64,000 nt of DNA, from NCBI GenBank assembly GCA_036924285.1, contig JAYKYS010000008.1, positions 14,121,001 through 14,185,000 of the forward strand, given 5' to 3'. The notes under the pieces were generated by a model. The model worked only from the letters and a program-made list of their open reading frames with translations. It ran no database searches and was not told where the DNA came from. Both the position numbers and the translations under genes were made by a program. This document shows, in pieces, positions 47,150 to 64,000 of this stretch; the first letter of the stretch is position 1, and every line of letters starts with the position of its first letter. Source of the stretch: Asterella californica (taxonomy: Eukaryota > Streptophyta > Marchantiopsida > Marchantiales > Aytoniaceae).

Positions 47150-47193
47150 TCCCTTCAAGTGAGGTCCCGTTGCCGGGACCTCACTTGAAGGGA
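47150..47193 (-). ncRNA. Perfect 20-bp stem-loop with GNRA tetraloop at the primer-binding site
   Basis: CCCTTCAAGTGAGGTCCCG (47151-47169) and CGGGACCTCACTTGAAGGG (47174-47192) are exact reverse complements; a T-A pair (47150/47193) extends the stem to 20 bp. The loop is TTGC on the plus strand, that is GCAA in the sense (minus) RNA, a stable GNRA tetraloop. It begins 8 bases after the 5' LTR. The sense sequence TGGTTCCCTTCAAG starting at the LTR junction is where a tRNA primer would bind, so the hairpin overlaps the primer-binding site. Confidence 0.85.
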
Positions 47194-47201
47194 ACCAAAA
47201 A

Positions 47202-48115
47202 TGTAAACCCTCCGCGGTCCTATCGATCAACTACCCCCCCGATCTCTCAACTCCACGATCGTCATCCACGAATCTGCAACCTGTAGGGCCTGTCTCTCAC
47301 TCAGGGGTCACCTCTGATGGGTTTGATGGAAGCACACCATGAACTTGAAGGAAAAATGCTGAGTTCACTCATTCATACACCCACAAACTTATCAACTAAA
47401 AATCTCCTTAAACACATCAACTAAAATCCTCCATTCTAACGACGTCTCTCAAGTTCTCACATGCAAAAAAATATCCCACACTCTCTATATTACTCAAGTT
47501 GTCATTACGACAATGTGAAAACAAGGATGAGGAGCTCTTCTCTACTCATCTATTTATACATTCTAGGTTTTTACTTTGGTACCCCCGGTAACTCAGCCGT
47601 AACTACTTTTACCGGGTTTTACTAAGATATTACTTAAGATAAAAGCATTGATCACATGGGCTTTTTACCTTTTCACATGGGCTTATTCCTTCAAAGTCAA
47701 CAACTTCTAGAAGGATTCTGGAATATTCTCAAGGAATCTCGAATTTCCACCCCCTCTCTACACTAGGACCCACTAAAAAGGAAACATGTGGAATCTCTTC
47801 TTGTTTTTAATGCCCACAAAGTCCACAACTTTAATCCAACCACTAATATCAAGTCAAAAAGGAGATAAGGGATACTTTCCACCTCCTTTCTACCTTTTAG
47901 ACAAGATGACAAGATAGTAGTGCTCACTCTTTAGCAAATATCTGAATTCTGCCAAAAGTACAGCTAAGTTTAACCATAACTAACTTTTAGCTAGTCATGA
48001 CTAACTTGATACATCCTTAAAGTACTTTGGCAGCCAATAAACATTCTCAACACTTAGTTATAACTAAACACCTTACTAATAGACAAACTTCCTATGTGTA
48101 ACATAGGTCGTTACA
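47202..48115 (-). repeat. 5' LTR of nested element
   Basis: 914 bp, TGTAACGACC ... GGGTTTACA in the sense orientation (proper TG..CA ends). Partner of 39348-40262; followed outside by the GGTC duplication. Confidence 0.93.
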
Positions 48116-49468
48116 GGTCATAGAGTAGATGATGAGTCTCCGGATCCTAAGGGTGGAGATGGTGTTCCAGACCACCGAGATATCTAGACGATGTGACCGT
48201 GATGGAGTATCTACGTACTGGTATGGTGGTAGACACAGTAAGTGCCAAGGTGCGAGATCGTGTCTTTCAACGAGCGAAGAGATTTCGACGAGAAGGACAA
48301 CATGTACTTCGAGTGTGGGGTGATGGAAGAGTACGAATAGTGTCACATCCATCCCAGAGGACACAGTTAGTACGACATGCCCATGAGGAGTTGGGACATT
48401 TTGGAGTGAAGCGTACGCATAGCTTACTCCAAGAACAGTATTGATAGCGTGGTCTGCACGTCGATGTGCAACAGTTTGTTGCACGATGTGTGGTTTGTGA
48501 TCGATACGAGCATCGTTTAATGCTCCTACTCCACAGTTACACCCCTTACCGATTATGGGGTTGGGTTACCGTTGAGTTTGGATTTTGCGGGACCTTTACC
48601 GTTGACGGTATGTCATCACCGATATGTGTTGGTGATGATGGAGCACTTCTCCAAATGGATTGAGTTGGTGGCATTACCGGACAAGACGAGTGAAGGGACG
48701 GCGTAGGCGTTCTTAGATCAAGTGCTGAGTCGTTTTGGAGCACCAGCTGAAGTGCTGACAGACCAAGGTACTGAGTTCCTTGGTGAGTTTCGGGTCTTGT
48801 GTGATCAGGGACTGATTGATCATCGGACTACATCTCGAGATCATTTTGAGACAGATGATTTGACGGAGAGGGTAGTTCAGACGGTGAAGAGAAGATTGCA
48901 CAAGTATGGCTTGCAGAATGACCACTTGGGAGACTGAGATGTGCAGTTACTATGGTTGGCTATGGATTATCGTTTCAGTCGCTTGTCTTCCTTCTCACCG
49001 TATTTTCTATTGTATGGCCGAGATCCAGATCTACCTTCGGTCATTCGTCATGATTCTATTGAGGTGCTGAACCTTGATGACCCGGATATGTGGATGAGAG
49101 TATGTTCTCAACGAGCAGAGACATTTCGAAGAGTTATGCCCATGGCTTTTGAGAACCTAGCGATTGCTCAACATAGAGACACGTTGCGATATGCAACTAT
49201 CCGAGGAGGAGGTTATCGATCGTCGATTCGCAGGTTTCGTCCTGGCGATTATATCTATCTACAGCAGACCGCATCGACGACGTTGGATGTGATCACAGGG
49301 TGCACTATTTTACGAGTGCGTGAGGTGTTACCTTCTGGAATACTTATGTTAGAGAGCCGTGATGGTGTTGTTTGGAAGGACCATGTGCGTAATTGCACGC
49401 CATGTCATCTTCTCAACATCGATGATACCGTTGACCCAAGCTTGGCAGTTGTACGCGCGGGCTTGAGG
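48116..49468 (+). pseudogene. Integrase of the methyltransferase retroelement
   Basis: Resumes directly after the nested element. The zinc-binding part is at 48378-48500: LVRHAHEELGHFGVKRTHSL, then VQQFVARCVVCDR (HHCC). The core has Asp in LDFAGP (48581), Asp in LTDQGTEFLGEF (48761) and Glu in TERVVQTVKRRLHKYGL (48866); spacing is 60 and 35 residues, canonical for Ty3 integrases. 48941-49468 is open: SPYFLLYGRDPDLP, RRFRPGDYIYLQQ (GPY-like/SH3 region) and LRVREVLPSGILMLESRDGV. Frameshifts separate the zinc part from the core and a TGA lies at about 48936. Confidence 0.88.
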
Positions 49469-49599
49469 TGTATGTTGTGTGGGTCTGCTGGTAAAGCAGC
49501 TCGTATGTTGGTGTGTGATGGTTGTTCGAGAGGTTGGTACATGTCATGTTTGACACGGTCTCTCTTACTGGACGGTGGGTTTGTCCTCGATGTATATAG
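49469..49599 (+). pseudogene. PHD finger at C-terminus of integrase
   Basis: CMLC, then 11 residues, CDGC, then SRGWYMSC, in the integrase frame; a one-base shift then exposes WVCPRC and a stop at 49597-49599. This is the Cys4-His-Cys3 layout of a PHD zinc finger, with the His changed to Tyr (TAC). The duplicated copy at 51800-51940 still has CAC (His) at that place and the same terminal CPRC and stop, which confirms the motif. PHD fingers bind histone H3 tails; at the end of an integrase it would be the counterpart of a chromodomain that targets insertion (inference). Confidence 0.82.
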
Positions 49600-50456
49600 T
49601 AAGGATAGCCGATTAGATCTTTGCGTGGTATGGATTGCAGACAAGCGACTAACGATGGGACGATGTAGCACCCGGCCTCCTGATCCTTACACCCATGAAG
49701 GTGTATATCACGTAGTGAGATATGGAGCTATCTGGAGTTAGAGGGACCTAACTGCCAGTTAGGGAGACGATTGTGATACACTTGGGTATGTGTATGACAT
49801 CATCCATGTGTTATGTGTATGTGTGGTGTATCTTTGACAGCGATGTATGTTGTGTAGCGATGTGTATGCGCACGACAGCTGTCACGTCAGTTTGGCACCT
49901 CGGTTAAGTTGACCGAGTGCGAAGTGATGAATCCTGGTAAGGCCGTTAGTGACGTTAGGACGAGTTGGTGGGAGAGTCCACTAGGGGTATACTTCGCAGG
50001 TAGGGCTTGGAGACCTTAGTTCTTCGAGTTGAGCCTTCAAGTTCTTGGCTATGGTGGATAGTCTTGGTGAGTGATATCTGGATTCTCTTCGAGCACATAG
50101 TGGATTTGACTCGACTTTAGTGATTGTATAGTGCCCGTTGGCATGGTGGAGTGAGTACATACTATTTATCATTGTGGTACACTTGAGTATGTGTATGACA
50201 TCGTCCATGTGTTATGTGTATGTGTAGTGTACCTCTGACAGCGATGTATGTTGTGTAGCAATGTGTATGCGCACGACAACACTGACGATGTTGGATGTGA
50301 TCGCATGGTGCACTATTTTACGAGTGCTTGAGATGTTATCTTCTGAAGTACTCATGTTAGAGAGACGTGATGATGTTGTTTGAAAGAACCATGTGCGTAA
50401 TTGCACGTCATGTCATCTTCCAAACATCGATGATATCATTAACCCAAGCTTAACGG
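49600..50456 (+). repeat. Element 3' flank with partial duplications
   Basis: A segment starting GTATGTGTATGACATCATCC (about 49784) recurs at about 50185 and 52124. 50280-50455 repeats the integrase C-terminal coding stretch 49273-49447 with many changes (TTGGATGTGATC, GTGCACTATTTTACGAGTGC). It is thus a rearranged second copy of the element's 3' end. Confidence 0.75.
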
Positions 50457-51775
50457 TGTCGGGTTGAGAGTCTTCCTGGGAAGGGCGAACCTTCTGGCTG
50501 TGATATGAGCTTGAAGGCTGTGTTCAATCTACTAAGGGAAGCGTTGGGCTTCAGACTGTGGCTGGTTTCCTCAAAGGATAGGCTTCAGGTCTCAAGGTGA
50601 TACTGAAAAATACTCATATAAGTCTCTTGGTTCTTCTGATATGTTCAGGAAGCAAAGTTCAGACTTAACTAGCAATGATAAGATCAGATGGCGAACTTTG
50701 ACACTCAGGATTGAGAAATATGTGAAGGTGCAGACTACAGAACTCCTCCTACATGTCAATAAGGTCCTACTGGATACACATATGAAGTTTCAGCTTCAGA
50801 TCAATTCAGAGCACTAAGATATGAGTAGAAACTTTCTGAGTAGAGAAATTACGGCAATTTCTGATACCCATACAGCTGTTTCGACCTAGAACAACGAATT
50901 GGCTCGATCACTTTGGGAAATTCTTACAGGATTTGCAGTACACAGCTTGCTGAACACTCCTGTGAAGTTGGGCCTCCTGATTCCACACAGAACTCCAGAT
51001 CTCGCTCTCTGAAGTTGCTATTCCAGATTGAGAGCTTTTCGGACCCCCTCTACTTCAGCGGTCGCCCTGAATTACTCAGTAACTCAAATCACTTGAAACT
51101 TTTTTGACAATCGTAGCCCGGCTGACAGTGAACGCAACCACAAAGGTTTGAAGCGATTTCCTCAATTCTGCTGCAATTGGCACTCAAAACCCCAAAATCA
51201 ACAAAAGTGATGCAGTTTTGGCACAATCCAAACTTCAATTGGGCATAACTCCTTGTTTATTGATCCAAATCGATCAAGAATTTCACTGACAATGCTTGGC
51301 TCGACGAGCTCTATCTCTCTGTGCTCTCAGATTTTACAGTGTTTTCACAAATTACTCGAAATCCACTCTAGAGCTCTGTTTCTAAACTTAGAGTTTAACA
51401 GAAGACAAAAATGGACCAATGGGAGTTCATAGCTCCATTTGGTTGTCATTTTGTGCCTTAAACTACCTGGTAACTTATCTGCACTCATAGGCTACCACGT
51501 CAAGCCCCCTAGAGTGTCAACGTAAAACCTAAACTACCTAAAACGGCACGCAGCCCTGAAAGTAACTTGAAATCAGCTAGAAAGCGTGCATGGGCGACAC
51601 GCAAATACAACCCATGAGCTTAAATCCTATCGACATGATAATCAACCTACTAAGACTCAAAATATATAACATCTTTCAAAAATGGACTTCTCTGAGGTCT
51701 TAACTTCACTCAGAGAGACTAACGCCTGACAGAGAAGTGAATCATTTACTATGTGAAATGATTCACATCACGACA
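50457..51775. mobile_element. Solo-LTR-like insertion, about 1.3 kb
   Basis: Interrupts the second copy of the integrase tail. Ends are TGTCGGGTTG and ATCACGACA (TGTCG..CGACA inverted termini). ACGG flanks both sides (4-bp duplication), or AACGG if the element ends one base earlier. There is no coding capacity, as expected for a solo LTR. Its first 50 bp resemble 24241-24295. Confidence 0.65.
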
Positions 51776-51940
51776 ACGGTTGTACGCGTGAGCTTGAGGT
51801 GTATGTTGTTTGGGTCTATTGGTGGAAAAGGTCGTATGTTGGTGTGTGATAGTTGTTCGAGAGGTTGACACATGTCGTGTTTGACTTCATCTCTCAGTGT
51901 CGTTCCTACTTGATGGCAAGTTTGCCCTCGATGTATATAG
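51776..51940 (+). pseudogene. Second copy of PHD finger coding segment
   Basis: Continues the duplicated 3' end after the solo-LTR-like insertion. It keeps Cys-rich LVCDS and HMSC (His intact, but TGA replaces the preceding Trp codon) and ends in VCPRC plus TAG at 51938-51940. The first C-x2-C reads CMLF, so a ligand is lost. Confidence 0.7.
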
Positions 51941-52490
51941 CAAAGATAGTCGATTAGATCTTTGCGTGGTATGGATTACGGACAGACAACTAATGATGGG
52001 GCGATGTAGCATCCGGCCTCCTTATCTTTGCATCCACGAAGATGTATATCACGTAGTTGGGATATGGGACTATCTGGAGTTAGATGAATCTAACCGTCAA
52101 TTAGGGAGCGATTATGGTACACTTGTGTATGTGTATGACATCATCCATGTGTTATATGTATGTGTGGTGTATCTATGACAGTGATGTATGTTGTGTAGCG
52201 ATGTGTACACGCAAGACAACTGTCACTTCAATTTAACACCTCTGCTAGGTTGACCGAGTGCGTAGTGGCTAGTCCTGATATGGTTGTTAGTGCCGTTAGG
52301 ATGACTTCTTGGGCTAGCTCCACTAGGGATATACTCCGCAAGTATGACTTGTAGGCTTCAGTCCTTCGAGTTGAGTCTTCAAGCTCTCACTATGGTAGAT
52401 AGTCTTGGTGAGTGCAACTTGGATTCTCTGTTGCGTAGAGTGGGTGTGACTCGACTTTAGTGTTTGTGTATTGTCGGTCAAGTTGTAATC
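51941..52490 (+). repeat. Second copy of element 3' flank
   Basis: Parallels 49600-50150, including GTGTATGACATCATCCATGT and TTCGAGTTGAG...CTTCAAG. Similarity ends near 52490, which may be close to the element end. Confidence 0.65.
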
Positions 52491-55400
52491 TGAACTTCGA
52501 CAATCTATTGCTCTCAACTCAAATTTCCAATTGGTCTCAAACTTTACAAGAAATTCTCTTTGACTCTTCACTACTATCCATTGAAATTTCCTCTCCAGAT
52601 CCCAAACCATTTGTTTGAAATGGACCAAGCCTTTTATTTGTGTTAACTTATGAGCTTAACATACCCGGTAGCTAAAATCCACGACCTCAACATATTCTCT
52701 TAATTAAAATAGTTATAGGCCGATAGTACACACTTGAATATTGAAGATTTTCATTCATAGATTCGACCCAATGCTCATGAAACAACTCATCTTTGAATCC
52801 AAGCAAAACGACTTTACTTTATCTCTCAAATGTTACAACCAACTTCTATTGACCATTTCGAGGTCAAACCCCACCCAAACGTAAAACTAATTTACATCCG
52901 TGCAACCAGCATAGCGTCGACTATCTAATCTCTTTGACAAAACCGAAAAATCATCTCTTATACTCTAGAGGCACTCAGAAATGTGACTCGAGATACTGAT
53001 TTGACATTTGGCTATTTTTCTCTATGAGCGTCTTTGGAGCAAAAATATGAAACTTTAAATTTCTATTTTCAAGTAGAAGTTAATACTCGACACGACACCG
53101 TTGAAAAAACACCTTTGATGAGGTGTCTCCTTGGACAAGATGGTGATCTCGAGTCCATAAGCGGATCTTGTGCGCTTGGATGACCTCAAGTTGACGAACT
53201 TCTCGACCTAGTTGATGATAGTGGTCGGGTTGAGTGGAATTGGAGATGCAGCCAACTACTACCAGTTGTTGACATTTGCATTCGAGGAGAGACAGTTGAG
53301 GTATCAACTTGTATTGAGCATGTTTGATGGTAGAGCATAGAGAAAACCAAACCGTACATACCAGTTAGTACTAGAAGTAGCAGTTGCAGAACCGAAGATA
53401 GCTCACCAAGTAGTCCAAAGTTGTGCTTGGGGCCGTGGCTACTGGAGCACCTTGAAGTCTGCAGTGAAATAAGTTGAACGGGAAACTGATAAGGAACAGA
53501 GGTAGAAGAGGATAGAAATTGATAGACGATCACTAATTCAGAAGTCACTGTGGTGTGCAACTGTATGAAAAGCAGTGTGGTGTTGCGGCGGAGAGGCGTT
53601 AACTGCTAATTAACTGTTTTTCCCTTACCCACTCACAATGGCAAAAATATCAAGAAATTTACATATTCAAAAGATGTGTTTTGAAACACATATGAACGCT
53701 CGACTCTTTAATGCATCTCATCTCTTAACAAAACACTCATACTACTGAAATAACGATATCTTATTTCGAGTAGGTGTTGTTCGGGGGCAGATGTCTCACC
53801 TCATTGAGATCTTCCTGCGTGTACGAAGATGGTAACAAATGCAAGATCATCATCTGCAGCGAGGTTTCTCGGAAATAAAGACGTATGGTCTTTCATTGCT
53901 CTATTCAGATTTTAAAACCTACCAATTGTATCTTGTTCTCTCAAAGATAAGACTTTTTGAAAATACTCACAAACCTCTCAAAACTCTGACTAGAAACTTT
54001 ATTTTAGCAAAAGCTTTACTCTCACAAAATCATTATCATAACTGCTTGACGGCAATGCACAATAAACAATTGGCTCAAGATGCAAAAGTATCCTATATGG
54101 GAAATAAAATAATAACGAGCATGTTTTATATAATATGGTCAAACTTTGTATATGAGATTGATAAATCTTCCATCAATTTTGAACCCAATTTTCTCGAATA
54201 CATTTTTGAAAGAAAATGAGACCTCCTTAAAAGAATAATATAAACACCCAAAGTGCTGCAAAGAAACTGTTACTTAATATTTTAATAATCAATATACTTT
54301 TAATATAAGGAAGTCGAAGGTTGATATCTCAATTCTGCTTTAAATCTAGAAAATGTTCTTAAAAAGAATCCAAATGATATATTCAGTTTCTGGTAACCAG
54401 CAATCTGTATCCTTCTTCATAATTGTTCTATCTCTCCCCAAAATAAATTAAAATGATAACCATGTTTGCATAATATTTTGGAGATTTAAAGGATCTTGAT
54501 AGGATTATGTTTCTATTATTCGTAGTAGAATTTCAGAAATATTTTCAGCTGAAGAAGTTCCCATATCGGTAGTTCACAACTAGAGAATTCAAGGGCGGTC
54601 ACATGCAAGCGCACAAACCAAAAGAAGATTTGGCAAGCATACTGCAGAATTCAAAGGCGGGGCACATCAAAGCACAACTATCAAAAAGATGATGGACAAG
54701 CTTTCTAGACCCCAACCCGGAACAATATCAACATTTTGCCAAAACATATGTCAAACTCAGTAATTATCATAAGTCCAAGGAAGAAATCTTTGTATACGAA
54801 TGGGTATTCTTATTACTGGTGGAAATGTTGCTTAAACAACTGATGCCTAGACTATCATCACATTATTTCTATAATCATGTCTACCGTTCACGAGCTCATA
54901 ACTGATGAATGTGATAGATGAGCATCAGTTGCGATGAGATATATTTGATGAGATCCAATACCGCGTGAGAAGACATGTTAAACCATAAGAAATTGGTTCT
55001 TTTAAAGGAACAGATTTAAGGAACATACAAACTGCCCGTAATCTCCTTAACACCGGGAAGGATCCACATTCCAGTTCCCATCTATTATGATGGTGCTAAG
55101 AAAAATGGTGAAAGCAAAATTATCAAATTCACCCTTCGCACATGCATTTCGGGTGAATATAAGAGTAATGTTAACCATGCCACTTTATTACACTACACAA
55201 ACAAATGCACAGCACTTGATCCCAGCATGGATCAACGAAGCACACGACACAAGGTAGACAAAGTGTCCAAGAAAAGGAGAGTTGCACGTCAAGGATGGTA
55301 GCACGTCCAGGGGAAGGTGTCATCCACGGTCCCTAAAAGCCATTTCAACAACCTAAACCGCAAAGGGTGATGCTACTGAGCATGGATAAACAAAGATTTG

Positions 55401-55753
55401 GGGACATAGAGAAGCAGACGTGTTACACAGTTAATTAAAGGTAAATTAAGGGTACTCTTCAAAGGTGAGGTTTAGGTTTAGCGCAACCCATACAAAGGGA
55501 TTCAGAAAATCGTACTCCACAAAAACATTACATCCTGATGCGCTTACCATGCAAGTCATCCGTACTGGAAACGCAAATAGTGTTAAGTACTTAACCTCTG
55601 CCGTCAAAGTTGGCCCATAGTATCAGAAGGAACAATCATGTAGGGCATATCTTTTTCTCCTAAGTTATCAAACTGCCTTAAAGCCTCCTTGCTTCTGTCA
55701 TTTCATGAGCACAACGATGAAAACACGAAACCAGATGCAATCCAATCAACTCG
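52491..55753. other. Intergenic, no supported gene
   Basis: Open frames at 53186-53560 (minus) and 53839-54219 (plus, 126 residues) have no recognisable domain. The rest is anonymous and partly AT-rich. Confidence 0.4.
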
Positions 55754-56011
55754 TTCTCCGAAATTGCTTGGCAATCAAGCTTACTTTTGCCTACTATTAC
55801 TCACAGTAACTGCAATACATACTGGAGCTGTACCACATTTGACTTGCAATATAACCAAAAGTCTTTTCAAAACGAACGACTGTTCTCCGAAATTGCTTGG
55901 CAATCAAGCTTACTTCTGCCTACTGTTACTCACAGTAACTGCAATACATACTGGAGCTGTACCACATTCGACTTGCAACAGAACCAAAAGTCTTTTCAAA
56001 ACGAAGGACTG
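55754..56011 (+). repeat. 129-bp direct tandem duplication
   Basis: Two adjacent units, 55754-55882 and 55883-56011, both beginning TTCTCCGAAATTGCTTGGCA and ending AACGA..GACTG, with only a few differences. Because 129 is a multiple of three, an ORF (55689-56117) runs through both and repeats a 43-residue stretch with a hydrophobic core (YFCLLLLTVTAIHTGAV). Coding status is unproven. Confidence 0.85.
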
Positions 56012-57313
56012 TAGAACGAAAACAAGCCACCTATGGAACAGAAACAATCCGAGAACGCAGAACGTACAAACTCAAACCTCAAAAGTTCACTCCCATAGAA
56101 GTGGCTCTTGCAAATGAGAACTCTCGACAGCACTAACTAGTTCAGATTGCTGTGGACTAAAGGCATGTAACACGGGAAAGGGTAGATTCCCGGCCTTAAC
56201 TTTCAGGAAGGTAAATGGCATGATATTCTCCACAACATTCGCCACAGGACTTGCACGGATATGACCTAGGCTTATGTGGATTTTCCTGTGGCGCAGGTTA
56301 AATTGACCTCAAAGTACCAAAAAGAGGTAGCCATAAGACTGAGGTCCAGAACAGGGCGGGACCCCAACCCAAGTCCTCTTCGTCAGTTCCAGTTCGCCGG
56401 AGGTAGTCAAAGTTACTGTACTATCAAACCCTGTAAACAACGTAGACTAATCATGGGAGAACTCACTGACAGAATCACAGCTCCATTACTACTCGCAGAT
56501 AAGCTTCTTTACCTACATGACTTACAGCAACCTCACATAGCAATAACACTAATGACGAGATTGATCTGACAATCCGTGACCAATACTGGCCAAACGACTA
56601 CAACCTGCAAACAACAGTAGGATGAGTGGCAACGCATTCATAAACGGATCATGGCCATGCACTTCTAATCTCCATAGATAACTCACAATGCTGAGTTGTG
56701 ACCGAGGAAGAATAAATATATTAGAGCCAGCTGTTAGTCTGTCCTGAATACTAGCGTGATTCTGGAGACTGTCTGGCCTAGGATCCTAAGAGCCACTTAT
56801 GATTTCATCCTGAATACACTCTTTGTAGGCACTTCCCAATTACAGATAAGAACTTCTAGGTAGGCTGGTCGGGTGGTGCCTCCCATCAGAAAACCCAAAA
56901 TAAACTTCTTGGAAATCCTCCATGATTTGACAAAGTGATCGGCCAATTGATTCTAAAGACCTTGCAGCTACTGGAAATACACGGGTTCGGTGACATTGGA
57001 TATGTAGAGAAACTATTCCTCAACAGGGCCAGCTTTACGAGGCCCACACATGCCAATAATGCTCTCCGTAACCACTGGGGGACAATGTACAATGCTCTCC
57101 ATAACCGCCCGGGACAATGTACATGTTCACCTCTGTAAAAGAGCCAGGCCTACCACATATGCTCCCTTCCCTATCATCATTTCCCTCATGGCTCGTTACT
57201 GGAGCAAACAATAGGCGGTTACTTACCCCTGCCAATATCATGTGGACACAAAATCAATAGGCGGCTTGTTCACAGATGTGCATCCATTGCACCAAACATA
57301 ACAACCAAAATCT
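56012..57313. other. 3' flank of CUL1; includes a 32-33-bp tandem repeat
   Basis: Probably holds the CUL1 3' UTR (minus strand). 57058-57090 and 57091-57122 are two units starting AATGCTCTCC and ending GGACAATGTAC. No separate gene recognised. Confidence 0.45.

Positions 57314-64000
<6,687 letters not shown>

Larger units (their letters stand above)
39348..48115 (-). mobile_element. Nearly intact nested Ty3/gypsy element with paired LTRs
   Basis: An 8.77-kb element flanked by LTRs of about 915 bp that differ at roughly 15 sites by eye (about 98% identity), implying a fairly recent insertion. GGTC stands on both sides (39344-39347 and 48116-48119), a 4-bp target duplication. On the minus strand the order is 5' LTR, hairpin leader, ORF1, ORF2 with CCHC knuckle, gag-pol, integrase, polypurine tract, 3' LTR. 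The main breaks are a one-base deletion near 41700 between RNase H and integrase, and two TGA codons in integrase. Confidence 0.93.
34965..49599 (+). mobile_element. Ty3-type retroelement with DNA methyltransferase-like and PHD domains (interrupted)
   Basis: Domain order on the plus strand is Gly/Arg-rich gag, aspartic protease, C5-MTase-like domain, RT, RNase H, then a nested element (39348-48115), then integrase and PHD finger. The two halves join in the usual Ty3 pol order (RNase H then integrase), so they are one element split by the insertion. Reading frame is kept over long stretches, but stops and shifts occur in every domain, most of them explainable as C-to-T or G-to-A changes. Flanking LTRs were not resolved. 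The 3' flank (49770 onwards) is partly duplicated. Confidence 0.8.

Noticed and set aside
53186..53560. 124-residue Ser/Leu-rich minus ORF
   Set aside because: Low complexity without a domain; probably chance.

Overview
The window looks like nuclear DNA of a land plant, most likely a non-seed plant such as a bryophyte (inference). The basis is an intron-rich cullin-1 gene of plant type, a plant GDSL esterase/lipase gene, GT-AG introns of 50-500 bp, and several plant-type LTR retrotransposon families. Only two intact-looking host genes were recognised. Nearly everything else is repeat DNA, most of it decayed.

Layout: 1-2121 is the 3' end of a decayed LINE. 2690-6545 and 24890-30612 are two copies of a large interspersed repeat that carries remnants of a DDE transposase; the second copy also holds a PIF/Harbinger transposase remnant. 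9298-11467 (minus) is a five-exon GDSL lipase. 15040-24880 is a patchwork of one Ty3 family in both orientations (gag, protease, RT, RNase H, an inverted integrase piece, LTR-like repeats, a primer-binding site). 32560-33925 is a 5'-truncated copia remnant. 57314-64000 (minus) holds the last 17 exons of CUL1, whose start lies beyond the right edge.

The most unusual region is 34965-52490. It holds a decayed plus-strand Ty3-type element whose order is gag (Gly/Arg-rich tail), aspartic protease, a C5-cytosine DNA-methyltransferase-like domain, RT, RNase H, integrase and a terminal PHD finger. Most of its stops look like C-to-T (or G-to-A) changes, as expected of old methylated DNA. A younger, nearly intact minus-strand Ty3 element (39348-48115, LTRs about 98% alike) is inserted between its RNase H and integrase, flanked by a 4-bp duplication (GGTC). 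The young element has two extra small ORFs ahead of gag-pol. Eight bases inside its 5' LTR it has a perfect 20-bp hairpin which, in the sense RNA, is capped by a GNRA (GCAA) tetraloop and overlaps the expected primer-binding site. Downstream, the 3' end of the methyltransferase element is partly duplicated, and one copy is interrupted by a 1.3-kb solo-LTR-like insertion.

The two host genes work independently: CUL1 would scaffold SCF ubiquitin ligases and the GDSL protein would be a secreted hydrolase. All retroelement domain calls rest on reading motifs by eye; no database search was possible.
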